A stretch of 64,000 bases of DNA from Topomyia yanbarensis (GCF_030247195.1 NC_080671.1:73345412-73409411); one strand, 5' to 3'. Numbered from the stretch's first letter, positions 11,797 through 23,021 are shown. Made by a program: numbers and translations. Notes: generated from the letters alone by a model not told the origin.

Positions 11797-12427
11797 TAGG
11801 CAGGCTCATATGGACATGATCGAAAGAAAATGTGAATAATTCTTTGCCTTCTGCTAGGTAGGAGTTGGGCGGTGCACCCAAGTCTACTGCATGATCTATA
11901 GTAGAACATAACTCATCATCATGTTTTACCGTCGACGCCGGCAAAAAATTCTTCACAAATCCTCGCCTAGAACGACCATGCGATCATTCTTCTCCCTTTC
12001 TGCTAGCATCAAGCCGTGACGTATGCATTCAATCGACACCAAGCTATCGGTGTCGCACCGATCCTATTGGGATTGAACTACTACTACTAGCGAATGACGG
12101 ATCTCAATAGTGGCATGTCTGTAATAATATACGTACATGGAACTATTGAGAACCAGAGCAACAGGTCCAAAGCCCTGGTAAAGGAGGATGGTTGTGATGA
12201 TCTGGGCCGAGGTCACCACGTAAAGCAAGGTAGGTCATAACCCCAATTCCAAGGCGTGAAGCGACCCGTGCCGAGAGATGAGTGATCGAGGGGGTGAAAA
12301 AGATGCTCGATCGTTAACGGAGCCTGTGGGGTACCTGGGCAACCCCCACAGTAAGCTTCCCTTACCACGCTAATGCGGAGCTCTGCCGTGGCGGACATTT
12401 ATTCTCGCGCGACTCGTGGGATTTGAT
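11797..12427 (+). promoter_or_regulatory. 5' UTR of the R1-like element, presumed internal promoter
   Basis: This is the non-coding leader between the inverted-repeat arm and the first in-frame ATG. Non-LTR elements usually carry their promoter here. The segment near 12225-12400 is GC-rich and resembles leaders of R1-group elements in style only; I cannot point to a specific box. Confidence 0.45.
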
Positions 12428-13834
12428 ATGGAGAACAAAAATAAAAATAGTAAACAAACGGAGGTTCCAAACCCCTTCGCTAGAGGTGGTTTGGCGAGGT
12501 CTCCCCCCCCCCCCCGTGGGGAGAGTAGTGGAGCGATGAGTGCTGCATCTGAAAGCACCAGTGACCCCCCAGCACCGGACGGGCCATCATCGGCGATGCG
12601 CAAAGTGGTGGAGCAGCTCGATGCAATAATCGAGTACACTAGCGCAAAGCAAAATATAAGCAAGGAGTTAAAACAGAGTCTCCTGGAACTCCGAAAAACT
12701 GTTCGTGTCGCAAGACAGAAACAGCAGGCTTATACCAAGAGGGCGGAATGTCGGGAGAAGTCCGACAGAGAAACCCAGACAGTGGCCTTCACCTTCTATG
12801 GAGCAGCCACGTCTCTCGAAGCGGCGGCCGAGTTCCCCTCGAAGGGAAAAGGCAAGGGTAAGGGCAATCGCAAGACGTCTTCGAACGCGAAGCGCCCTAG
12901 GAAGTCGCCAGGCGAGCGTGCAAAAACCGACACCACACGGCGTGCAACCGTTAAGGCCAAACGCCGTCTGGCTGAGGTAAGCGAGGGCGAGAGTGACCTC
13001 GCTGAGCAGAGCGTTGGTACCAGCAACCCAGCGCGACCGGGGCAGGGGGACCCAAACCCCTGGACGCTGGTCACCAAGAAGAAGCCGGCACCGACACCGG
13101 AGGTACCGCGGCCCGCGAAGAAGGCCAAGGACAGAGGCGAGGCCTTGTGGTTGAAAACCGACAAGGACAAATACGCCGATGTCCTAAAGTCGATGAAGGC
13201 GGCCGAAAGCCTTTCGGCCCTTGGGCAAGATGTGCGTAGCGTGAGACGCACCAACACGGGAGAAATGCTTCTGGTGCTGAAGCGAGGCGCACAATCTAGT
13301 GCGGTATACAAGGCCTTGGCCCAAGAGGTCCTTGGAGAAGGCGCCCAAGTCAGGTCGCTAGGGGCGGAAATGACTCTCCAGTGCAAGCATCTGGACGAGT
13401 TCAAGACCGCAGAAGATGTCGTCGCAGCCGTTAAGGAACAATGCGACGTCACAATCGAGCGGGCCTCTGTGCGATTTAGAGATGGACCCTCTGGCACCCA
13501 AGTAGCCTACCTCAGGCTACTGAAGGCGGATGCCAAAAAGGTAACCGAGAAAGGGAAGCTGAAGATCGGCTGGTCGATATGCCCTATTAGCATACCCCAG
13601 CCGCCTTCAGTGGATAGGTGCTATCGGTGCCTTGAGTCCGGCCACAAAGCCTACGAGTGCAAGGGCATAGATAGGAGCAAACTATGTCGTCGCTGCGGCG
13701 AGGAGGGACATAAAGAGCGGGGTTGCACTAAGGCACACAAGTGCCTTATCTGCACCGCTAAGAAGCAAGCCCATAAACATGCTATGGGCGGACCTTCGTG
13801 TCCCTTCGGTGAGTTAAATAAGAAGAAGCCGTGA
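12428..13834 (+). CDS. R1-like ORF1, gag-like RNA-binding protein with CCHC zinc knuckles
   Basis: The first ATG in the long frame is at 12428; the frame itself opens at a GTG at 12416. It gives about 468 residues. The N-terminal half is hydrophilic and rich in K, R, S and P, with basic tracts such as KGKGKGKG near residue 145. The central region (LWLKTDKDKYADVLKSMKAAE, then QDVRSVRRTNTGEMLLVLKR) is the conserved gag-like fold of R1-group ORF1s. The C-terminus holds two clean C-x2-C-x4-H-x4-C knuckles (CYRCLESGHKAYEC and CRRCGEEGHKERGC) and a third C-x2-C motif with a spaced H and C. Such proteins bind element RNA and form the transport particle. A run of about 14 C at 12507-12520 is a risk point for sequencing or slippage errors, but the frame is kept. 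The stop overlaps the start of ORF2. Confidence 0.9.
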   Translation: MENKNKNSKQTEVPNPFARGGLARSPPPPRGESSGAMSAASESTSDPPAPDGPSSAMRKVVEQLDAIIEYTSAKQNISKELKQSLLELRKTVRVARQKQQAYTKRAECREKSDRETQTVAFTFYGAATSLEAAAEFPSKGKGKGKGNRKTSSNAKRPRKSPGERAKTDTTRRATVKAKRRLAEVSEGESDLAEQSVGTSNPARPGQGDPNPWTLVTKKKPAPTPEVPRPAKKAKDRGEALWLKTDKDKYADVLKSMKAAESLSALGQDVRSVRRTNTGEMLLVLKRGAQSSAVYKALAQEVLGEGAQVRSLGAEMTLQCKHLDEFKTAEDVVAAVKEQCDVTIERASVRFRDGPSGTQVAYLRLLKADAKKVTEKGKLKIGWSICPISIPQPPSVDRCYRCLESGHKAYECKGIDRSKLCRRCGEEGHKERGCTKAHKCLICTAKKQAHKHAMGGPSCPFGELNKKKP

Positions 13835-16786
13835 ACGTCACACAGCTAAATCTTAACCATTGTGCAGCAGCCCAACAGCTGCTGTGGCAGTCGGTCTCGG
13901 AGTCGAGGACAGATGTCGCCCTCTTATCAGACCCGTACCGCATCCCTGCCGGCAACGGCAATTGGGTGTCGAACGGGTCTGGAATAGTGGCAATCTGTAC
14001 AACGGGACGGTTCCCGGTTCAAAAGGTAATACACCCCTCCGCCGAGGGTGTGGCGATTGCCAAGATCAATGGTGTGTTCTATTGCAGCTGCTACACCCCA
14101 CCAAGGTGGCCAATAGAACAGTTCAACCAGATGATCGACAGGCTCTCGTCGGACCTAGTGGGCCGGAAACCGGTAGTCATAGCGGGAGACTTTAACGCTT
14201 GGGCAGTGGAGTGGGGCAGCCGCTGTACAAATAGCAGCGGTCAAGCGCTAATGGAGGCGCTTGCGAAACTCGATACTGTGCTAGCTAATAATGGCTGCGC
14301 TAGTACATTCCGTAGAAACGGAGTGGAGGCGTGGATTGACCTAACATTTGCCAGCCCGAGTCTGGCTCCAGGCATGGAATGGAGGGTAGACGAAGGCTAC
14401 ACCCAGAGCGATCATTTAGCAATCCGCTTTAAGATCAACTATGGTGTGCAGCATCCGAGGGCGGGAGATCCCTGTCAGGTACGCGGGTGGAAGTCCAATC
14501 ACTTCGACAGCGAAGCTTTCACCGCGGCCCTGGGACTGGAGGCCAACACCGACAGTCTAAGCGGGGATGCGCTGGTAGCTGTTCTATCACGCGCGTGCGA
14601 CGCCACTATACCGAGAAAAACACTGCCAAGAAACGGTAGATGCCCGGTATACTGGTGGAGTGCCGAGATTGCAGCTCTACGGTCAGCCTGCCTCAGAGCT
14701 AGACGTAGGATGCAAAGAGCTCGCACCGAGGATGCAAGAGAGAACCGCCGTGAAGTGTTTCGAGCTGCGAAATTGGCCCTTAACAAGGCTATTAAAAGCA
14801 GCAAGAGAGCGTGTTTCGACAACCTGTGTGAGAGTGCCAACGCGAATCCGTGGGGTGACGCCTACCGGATTGTGATGGCCAAGACCAAAGGGGGCTCCTC
14901 ACCCCCAGAACGGTCTCCGGACCGGTTGGCAACGATTATCGAAGTACTCTTCCCGTCTCGAGCCACAAGCCCCTGGCCACCTGCACTACGAAACAGTGCG
15001 GGCACGGCCGAAATAGTGGCTCCAGTGACGAATGAAGAACTACTCGCAGTGGCTAAATCCCTAGCAACGAACAAAGCTCCAGGGCCGGATGGAGTTCCAA
15101 ACAACGCTCTCAAGGCAGCGATCATAGCGAACCCGAACATGTTCAGGCTAGCTATGCAGAGATGCTTTGACGAGTGCCGTTTCCCCGATAGATGGAAAAG
15201 GCAGAAATTGGTGCTGTTGCCGAAGCCCGGGAAGCCGCCAGGCGACCCATCGGCCAATCTGTCTGATCAACACGACTGGCAAACTGCTTGAGAGGATCAT
15301 CCTCAACAGGCTAACCCCGTACGCGGAAGGTACGGACGGTCTGTCAAGCAACCAGTTTGGCTTTCGGAAGGGTAAGTCCACAGTGGACGCTCTCAACTCA
15401 GTGATAAATACTGCCGAGATAGCGATCCAACGAAAAAGGCGAGGTATTCGATACTGTGCGTTAGTGACACTCGACGTGAAGAACGCATTCAACAGCGCAA
15501 GCTGGGATGCCATCGCGCTCTCGTTACACCGGCTTAGCCTACCGGTGGGTCTGTACCGGATCTTGGAAAGTTACTTCCAGAACCGCGTACTGCTATACGA
15601 GACCGATGCCGGTCAGAAAAGGGTTCCGATTACCGCCGGAGTCCCGCAGGGCTCGATCCTAGACCCGGTGCTATGGAACCTCATGTATGACGGGGTTCTG
15701 AGACTGAAGTTCCCTCCTGGAGTCAAGATCGTCGGCTTTGCTGACGACGTAACCTTGGAGGTCTACGGGGAGTCAATTCCTGAGGTAGAACACGCGATCA
15801 GCACGGTGGAGGAATGGATGAGCGCGAGAGGCCTAGAGCTCGCTCATCATAAGACGGAGGTAGTTATCGTCAACAACCGCAAGTCGGCACAACATGCAGT
15901 TATCCATGTGGGAGAAGTCGCGATCACTTCACAGCGAAGTCTGAAGTCTCTCGCAGTCATTATAGACGACAAGCTGACCTTCGGCAGCCATGTCGACTAT
16001 ACATGCAAGAGAGCGTCGACTGCTGTTGCGGCTCTATCGAGAATGATGTCCAACAGCTCAAAGGTGTGCGCCAGTAGACGTAGGTTACTGGCAGGCGTTG
16101 CCGTATCTATCCTCAGGTACGGCGGCCCGTCATGGTCAAGAGCACTGAGGGTAACCAGTTACCTACAGAAACTGGAGAGCACCTACCGCGTGATGTGCCT
16201 TAGAGTGATATCTGCCTACCGCACGGTATCACACGATGCATCCTGCGTGATAGCGAGCATGATGCCAGTCGGGCTGGTCATTCGGGAAAATGAGGAGTGC
16301 TTTGAGCTACGTGGAAATAGGGGAGCCCGCGAGCGCACCAGGGTGACCTCGGTCGCCAGATGGCAGCGTGAGTGGGACAACTCCTCGAAAGGTAGGTGGA
16401 CCCACCGGCTGATACCTAGCATATCGAGCTGGGTGGGAAGACCCCATGGGGAAGTTCACTTCCACCTGACACAATTCCTGTCAGGCCATGGCTGTTTCCG
16501 ACAGTACCTCCACAGGTTCGGGCACGCGGAGGTCCCAGTCTGCCCGGACTGCCCAGGTGTAGACGAAACTGCCGAACACATACTGTTCGTATGTCATCGG
16601 TTCGACGTCGAAAGAAAAGCAATGCTTGACGTCTGTGGCTGGGACACAACCCCTGATACCCTTATTCAGCGGATGTGTCAATCGGTGGAGAAGTGGAACG
16701 CAGTCTCGGCTGCTACCATCCAGATTGCCAGTAGGCTACAGGTAATCTGGCGAACCGAGCAACAGACGACGGGCACGGCTAACTAG
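13831..16786 (+). pseudogene. R1-like ORF2 (endonuclease, reverse transcriptase, zinc finger), one frameshift
   Basis: The endonuclease opens with TQLNLNHC, then GDFNAWAVEWGS and QSDHLAIRF, the usual catalytic Asn, Asp and SDH motifs. The glutamate normally found in the SEPY-like motif reads LLSDPYR, so Glu has become Asp. RT follows with KAPGPDGVPN, FGFRKGKSTVDA, LDVKNAFNS (motif A), GVPQGSIL then DP where GP is usual, and FADD (motif C). The C-terminus has CPDCPGVDETAEHILFVC, a CCHC finger. The first frame runs 13831-15291, while the remainder is in another frame overlapping from 15167; homologous sequence switches near 15255, close to an ATCGGCC block, as if one copy of a short direct repeat had been lost. 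There is no ATG at the start: the frame begins at GTG in the overlap GTGA. The family makes the enzyme for target-primed reverse transcription in the nucleus. This copy is probably inactive. Confidence 0.9.
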
Positions 16787-17718
16787 TGATTGGTTAGCTG
16801 GAGCGAAAAAGGCCAAGCGCAAAAAAGGGAGTGAATGGTCTGTTCATGCCGAGGCAGGTTTGGCGCAGCGACTGGCAACCGCGTAAGGGGTAAACCCATC
16901 CACCCCGAAGCAAGACAGAAGAGTGAGTGTATAGGCGTATAAGTGGACTGCCTCATGCCAAGACGGGAGGGTCGTAGCGTAGTATGTTGGGACTTAGCTA
17001 TCGATACCTCATGGCGTGGCAGAGGAGTGAAAAGGTGAGCATCCAAGTCAGTCTCACACGGCATGTTAAGGGTGAGCACAAAAGTCAGCCTCACATGGTA
17101 TGGTAGAGGCTAGCACAAAAGTCAGCCTAGCAAGGAATGAAAAAGGTGAGCACACAAGTCAGCCTCGCATGTTATGTCAGAAGTGGGGCCTAAGAAAAAT
17201 GTCTCACATGGGATGCCAGGGGGAGTGACAAAGGTACAATAGAGTGGCACGATTGAGAGTGAATCAGGTGATAGGGTGAGCACCCAAGTCAGCCTCACAT
17301 GGTATGGGTGGGGCGAGCACAAAAGTAAGCCTAGCAAGGAATGAGTAAGGTGAGCACACAAGTCAGCCTCGCAAGGAACGAAAAAGGTGAGCACAAATGT
17401 CAGCCTCATGTGGGAGTGTTTGAGAGTGAATCAAAGTGCGATTGAGAGAGCACCCAAGTAAGCCTCATACAGGACGTATGAACGCGTGAGTGAGAGTGAA
17501 TGAGTACATTTAGTACAGCCATCCCCCCAGAAGTAATACCGAGAGGTAGTTCCTGGGAGGAATGATGGCGGAGCCCAATGGAGTTTAGTCGGTATTAATG
17601 GCAGCGTCACCATTCGAGCCCGACACGCCCCCAGTGCACCCCGTGTGGTAGATTGGACCCTACCAATAGCACGTGTACTGGGCTAGGACGTAAAAGTCTT
17701 CTCCATTGTAAAAAAAAA
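16787..17718 (+). repeat. 3' UTR of the R1-like element with ~40-bp tandem repeat units
   Basis: From 17034 to about 17470 the core GTGAGCACAMAAGTCAGCCTC recurs about nine times at irregular 36-130 bp spacing (starts near 17035, 17071, 17112, 17146, 17277, 17313, 17352, 17388, 17447). Tandem repeats in 3' UTRs occur in several non-LTR families, where the 3' end is the part recognised by the RT. A short A-run closes the element at 17710-17718. Confidence 0.8.
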
Positions 17719-17842
17719 GTCCTAGTTTTCCGTTATAAGTTTATAACTGATTCACTCTAGAATACCTATCCGTCTTTCAATTTCATTGCTTTCATTTCTC
17801 TTAGTTTCAATTTGGCCGAAAATAGCCAACAAAATCGATACA
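17719..17842. repeat. Right 124-bp arm of the inverted repeat
   Basis: Reverse complement of 11673-11796. It starts GTCCTAGTTTTCC immediately after the retrotransposon's A-run and ends TCGATACA. The two arms would pair as a single palindrome of about 250 bp if the retrotransposon were removed. Confidence 0.85.
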
Positions 17843-17849
17843 TTTCTAC

Positions 17850-18865
17850 AATTTGAAAACAACCAACCATGGAGTCACTGTTTGGAGAAATGAGAAAAGC
17901 ACAATTGCACCCCTAGGTGAATTAAATCAGGTTTTTCTGAATACTGTGAATTATTCTGATAGTCACTCGTGGTGGAAATACTCTAATCTCATATAGCTAA
18001 GCCCCTGAAAATTTAGAATCGGAATACATTAGTATTCGGAAGTATCTCAGAATGCATTTGGTTTGAAGAAAGTCTTGCGAATTTATTGTAGTTTAGATAC
18101 TATATTGGTTCCTGTTCCTGGTTTATTCTATACCTCTCGAATGAAAGTTCAAGCCCTTTGGCTTGATAGGCGCCATGAACTTCTGCACAAGCTGCTGGTA
18201 AACACCACCGACTGCTTTTCCTGTATTCGAGGCATTGGGATTGGATCCATATCTATTCGAATGCGCGGAGTACTGTACAGTTTAAGGGGTTCAGCCTTTT
18301 CTCAATGATGTCTACGTCATTATCGCGATCATACTTTTGCGCATTCTAACCCTAGCGATAACTCGCAAACAGTACGTAATAAACGGCAATACACTTTTTT
18401 CGGGCCTTCTCTGAAGTACAACTGTCTGTTCATATTGTCCAGATTTCAGGTCCGTGTTCTGGACGCAAAGTTTTGCTTTATGGTGCGGTTCAGTTAGCTA
18501 ATAGCCCGATAATTGAAGAAACTTGATCGAAATTGTATATTTCCAATTGATCTGCCAAATCTACGTCCGAAAATCTTGGGTACGCATCGATGGCGCCTTC
18601 TGGAAAAAAAGCAGATAAACATTCATTGGATAGTTTCAGCACTACTATTGTGGTTCTGGCCATTTTCAATTGCTTTACGATGCGCATAAGCGACCGTGTC
18701 GTGTTTAAAGCAACAATTGTACAATAAGCATGTTTGTTTTAATGTTTAAACATATTTGGACGTGAAATTCTTTGCTACAGATTTGTAAACAGTCTTACTA
18801 GATGTGGTAGTATATATATTATAAAATTCCATCTAAAACTAAACACGATTTCAGCAACAAACCAC
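17850..18865. other. Stretch downstream of the zinc-finger gene, one coding-like relic
   Basis: The minus strand at 18687-18490 is open for 65 codons (ending DLADQLEIYNFDQVSSIIGLLAN) and has protein-like composition with some resemblance to Pao/BEL polyprotein linkers. The resemblance is too weak to name. I did not find a clear polyadenylation signal for the gene ending at 18866. Confidence 0.3.
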
Positions 18866-21173
18866 TCACGGCTTATTAGTCGAAATGAGCTGCAGCGGTG
18901 GAAGAGTTACCATCTCACCGAATGGTATTGGTCCAACTGATGTTTCATGTGCATGTTGCTGTGTCACCAGTATCGATGGTTCGACCTTTCTTTGCTCGCT
19001 TTTAACGGTTGTTCTTATAATGTTCAACGGCGGTGGTTCGCTTTGGGAGTGATAAAATGCTGTAACTAAACGAACATTACGAGTAAGTAACAGTTCATCC
19101 GTCGATTCGGTGTCAACTGGTGGCACAGTGGTCCCGAGGGGTTGCGACATAGTAGATGTGCTGTTTGCGGAATCATCCGGAGCGGGACTCGTCTGCAGTG
19201 GTCTGTGGAACAACTAACAGTTTGAACAATTTCGATCTACGCAAATTGTTTTCTACTCACTTTGGCTGCAGTTGGTTCAGTTTAGGGATATTAGTGGCAC
19301 GCGATTGCTCTCCCGAGGCTTCTAACGCAGCCAGTTCTTTCGGGTGAGCCTTCTTCTTATGACTTCTGCAATTTGACCCATTGGCAAATGTTTTCTCGCA
19401 AAACGGACAGTGATACGGCCGCATGCCAGTATGCAAAATCAAGTGGGTCTTCAATGCTTTCGAACGTTTGTACTCGTTGCCGCAATACTGACATTTGAAC
19501 TTCTTCTGGTCCGAATGTACCACCAAGTGCATTTTTAGTGTTCGTTTCGTGTTCAACTGTAGCCCGCAGTGAGGGCAGACGTACAACGTGTCGTTATGAA
19601 TATCTTCATGAGTCTAAAATCATTTATTCTGTTAGGTGAAATAACTTCAGATTCAGAAATAACATACCTTCAACCGTGGTAAGTTTTTAAATCTCTTAGG
19701 ACAATGAGCACATTGAAAAGGCTTTTCGTCGCTATGGGTTATTTGGTGTTCTTTCAATGCACCTTTTGTTCCAAAAGCCTTCCCACATTCCTCACAAATG
19801 TATGGACGCTCCCCGATGTGGACTGTCTTTATGTGAGCTTGCACATTCACCAATTTGCTAAATCTGAAAGGTATCAAAAATGAGAATAGCATCAATAAGG
19901 AAAACCATAGGAAAAGAGCACATGCCATTTGGAATATTTTTTCAACCGATTTTTTCTCAGCAACTGATCTTTTAGTATCATAGATTCGAATTTTGCTAAT
20001 CAACAGAAATATATCGCGCGTAAAACTTCATGACACCGACAAAATCGAATTGAAAAGTATTCAAAATGGCATGTCCTTTTTCATAAATAATCCCTTGAAA
20101 GCGCCATACTTTTTATCACAATAACTGCAAGGATGAAGCATTTTTTGGTCGCTCGGTAAGTGCACGCACTCGTGGAGTTTGGCCTTCTTTTCGGAGGGAA
20201 ATCGCTTTGGACACATCGAGCAACCATGTGAAAGTTCTGCGGAATCGGGATGTTTCGATTGCAGATGGTAAATGTACAATGAACGTGTGCGAAATGTTTC
20301 ATCACACGATTCACAGCCTACCAAACATTCTTTAATTTTATCGGTATCGTCTGGCAACGATGCACAATTATTTTTCCTAACTTTCCGTCTATTGCCTTTT
20401 GTAAATTTTTTTGAAGCTTCCTCTTCCGATTTACTGTCATCTTCAATATCATCATCATACTGGACATGGTCTGCATCGTAGTCATCACATTCCTCGGATT
20501 CCAGTTTTGTTAAAACTTTTTCTTCCTTCGATTTTGATTTTTCCGTTAATTGATTCACCGATGACATTCGGCAATCTTCCGATGTTTCTAGGGTTAAATA
20601 TTAATATTTATAACACGGTTTAAAGAAGCACTCATTCTTACTTACCCGAGGACATCTTTTCGATTTTTAATCCAACTAATTCCTGCTCAACCAGATCACT
20701 TGTGTCAACACCCTGGTCTAACGTACCCGCGTTCATCGAACCCATGTCAGAAGAAGCAACCGTCTGGATAAAATTCTTCTCATCCTTTTCGTCATCCAAG
20801 AGGACAATAGAATCACTCAGGAAACGGAACCTTAAATCCTGAAGATCACTTTCCAGCAACTCTTCGCCATTGGCCCCACATAACTCTGCCAACATCTTGT
20901 TAGTCTGTGAACAACGCTCCTTGAATCGTTCCAGTTTATTCACGAAATTGTAGCACTCCTCGCAAATGCAATTGCTTACATCGACTATTTCTTGTAGCTG
21001 GAAATGTTATTAAGAAAACGGTAAATTGGGTTTCTGATCAAAAAGTAACTTTGTATTACCGAAAAGTTAAAGTGCCTCATAATAATCTCGTTAAGTTCGT
21101 CGAGTGACTCCAGATTGAAGACAGCACATTCGCTGGCACACAGGCGGCACCAGCTTCTCCAGCTACCCAGCAT
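18866..21173 (-). CDS. ZAD-C2H2 zinc-finger protein, probable DNA-binding transcription factor (gene 1)
   Basis: Six exons join in frame with GT-AG introns: 21173-21060, 20997-20646, 20587-20110, 19863-19668, 19613-19261, 19202-18866. The N-terminus is a ZAD: WCRLCA at residues 8-13 and CICEEC about 45 residues later supply the two C-x2-C pairs, the second just after the first splice junction. An acidic linker follows (YDADHVQYDDDIEDDSKSEEE), then eight C2H2 fingers, the last seven in near-tandem with TGERP-like links (IGERPYICEEC, DEKPFQCAHC, GMRPYHCPFC). The last exon adds a Ser/Thr/Pro-rich tail absent from the paralogue. ZAD proteins are insect nuclear factors that dimerise through the ZAD; target genes cannot be read from sequence. 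Its paralogue lies head-to-head at 27986. Confidence 0.9.
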
Positions 21174-21448
21174 TGTGAACGATTTGTTAAGGTTCCGAAA
21201 AGCGCTTGGTTTATAAACTACTGTTCACCACTTCTCACTATATTACGATAATAATATTCAGATAGATTAAAAAGTTCAATAACATCCTGCATCGAAAAAA
21301 CAATAAAAACAAAACGGGCTAAGTTCGCTCCCAAACTTAAGCAGGGTTGAAATTGAAATGCAAATCACATTCAGCATCAGCGATGCCAGATGTGAAAAAA
21401 TGGGTGGCGTGTGATTTGAAAAGGGTCACTCAGAGATGATTGTATTAT

Positions 21449-21722
21449 CACAGATAACAGACGTTTAGGCTCGATTTGAATCGTGTGTAAATACCCGCTA
21501 CTGAAATTCCGAATAAATCAGGCGTCTGAAACACGTTTGGCAAACGTTTGTAGATGTCGCAGTGATCGATACAATGCAGTTAGAGTGCAGCTGTCAAACA
21601 CGTGTAGCAAACAGTTGCGCAGATGGCAATAGTGAAACACGGATTTCCAACGTTTATCAATTTGAAAGTTTACACAGGTTTTTGAAGAAATTTTGTTCTA
21701 GCCTAAACGTCTGTTATCTGTG
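21449..21722. mobile_element. MITE with TIR CACAGATAACAGACG, target duplication GTATTAT
   Basis: Ends CACAGATAACAGACGTTTAG and its inverse are near perfect over about 23 bp. The flanks are GTATTAT at 21442-21448 and 21723-21729; with the next base outward they match at seven of eight. The 274-bp element has no coding sequence. It lies about 270 bp upstream of the start codon of zinc-finger gene 1, so it may affect that promoter. A second, partial copy is at 26040-26105. Confidence 0.82.
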
Positions 21723-21729
21723 GTATTAT

Positions 21730-22515
21730 AGAGATGCGCAGACTGCGAAACCAAACGTTCCATTCGAACCCAAAATAGCGGTTTCAAACGAGCAATGTGA
21801 ACAAATATAGCGTATTTAGGAAATATCTCCTGGGGAGTATTGAGATTGAAATAAAAAGAAATACATGTGAATTTGCTTACATACGAAGAGTGTCAACTTT
21901 ACATATATACATTCTAAATAACTTTTATGATACAAATAAAGTACGAGTAAATTTTCACACATTTTAAACATTACAAACTCTTTGATCGATTGTCTAGTCC
22001 CTTATTTTCTATAACTGGTAGATGCAAAATCTGAACATTATAAACTTATCGACTAGTTTTCTCCTATTATCGTGACGTTTATCATAATTATTAATGTTCA
22101 ATGGCATCAGCAATTGTACCAACTGCATTTTTGATATACTCTCTAGTGCTATAAAATATATTTGCACAGGCTCAGTTACGTGATTCGATGCGTTTTCGAG
22201 TTGCATGATTGAGCATTTTTATTGAATATTTCTCAAAAGAAATTCCTCAAGCATTCATTAAAATAAAAAGTCACTGTTTATACAAAACTTCTGGTTGCCA
22301 AAACTAGCAGACAAAATAACTTGGTAAACCGTGCAGCCAAATTCACTGTTTTTCTCTCCGTGTGTCTTAAAATTTAAAACATCATTTTTGGATTCAATAA
22401 GCATCCCAGTCCAAAAACTGAAAAAAAAAACGCTTGACTGAACTCGCCTGTGCTGATTGCCCCTAGGAAAAAATGCAATTTCTGGATGCGATTTAAACAC
22501 AATTTCAATACTTAC
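21730..22515. other. Gene-free stretch
   Basis: No recognised gene or repeat end. Minus open frames at 22009-22206 and 22258-22500 have no motif. Confidence 0.4.
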
Positions 22516-23021
22516 AAATTTTCTGGCGGCTGAAATGCTCGGTCAGCGAGGCAAGCAGAAAGTTAGAAAAACTTGAGCAAAGCGAAATTGATGCTGGCAG
22601 AGTTTCTGCGAGCATTTTGCGCGATTTGTGCGAGAATCCTGGCAACGAATTCGCTCAAATGCAACAACCGTTTCTGACAGAAGCGGTTAAACCAACCGAT
22701 GCTGCTCACTTTTATCCAGAATCCAATCAGAAATGTACGGCCAAGATCTCTGCACGCTTCCTGCCACATATTTGTCAGATGTTTTGCTCGATTCGTGCTA
22801 AATTCTACCAGGTAGGAATTGCCAGGATCTTTGCACAGTTTATGTCCGAGTTATGCCAGGGTTTTGCTAGGTTCCTGTCAAAATTTGCCAGAAAACGCGA
22901 GCGAAGCCGAGTTCGCCCTAGCTCAACTAACCCGACAGGATACGCGTAGAAATCAGACAAGGCTGCCAAACCAAGACTTACAGAAATCTAACAGAGCGGT
23001 CTCTGCCAGAAAATTTGCTCA
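22516..23021. repeat. Probable repeat element with short inverted ends (CAAATTTTCTGGC)
   Basis: CAAATTTTCTGGC near 22515 recurs inverted at about 23007-23021. Between them, short words such as TTTGCCAG, TTCTGCC and GATCTTTGCACA recur in both orientations. The plus open frame 22617-22949 is rich in repeated FARF-, FCSIRAKF-like words that come from this DNA repetition, so I do not call a protein. No target duplication was found. Confidence 0.45.

Larger units (their letters stand above)
11797..17718 (+). mobile_element. R1-clade non-LTR retrotransposon, nearly full length
   Basis: The unit has a 5' UTR of about 630 nt, a gag-like ORF1 (12428-13834), an ORF2 with endonuclease, reverse transcriptase and C-terminal zinc finger (13831-16786, frameshifted), a 930-nt 3' UTR with internal tandem repeats, and a short A-run at 17710-17718. 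The ORF layout, the CCHC knuckles in ORF1, the apurinic-type endonuclease with SDH and the C-terminal CCHC all match the R1 group (R1/Waldo/SART relatives). Many R1-group elements insert at fixed sequences. Here the element lies exactly between the arms of an inverted repeat, with no target duplication I can identify. GC content is far higher than the surroundings. Edges are inferred from where the inverted arms stop. Confidence 0.85.

Noticed and set aside
12796..13497. 233-codon minus-strand open frame
   Set aside because: It is the antisense shadow of the GC-rich R1-like ORF1; the plus frame has zinc knuckles and gag motifs.
14499..15513. Minus-strand open frames of 113-131 codons
   Set aside because: Antisense of the endonuclease/RT region of ORF2.
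18490..18687. Possible Pao/BEL retrotransposon polyprotein piece
   Set aside because: Resemblance is limited to a few residues and no gag, protease or RT motif or LTR is nearby.
22617..22949. 110-codon plus ORF with repeated FAR/FCS words
   Set aside because: The words reflect short DNA repeats in a probable transposable element; no start context, no splice signals, no known domain.
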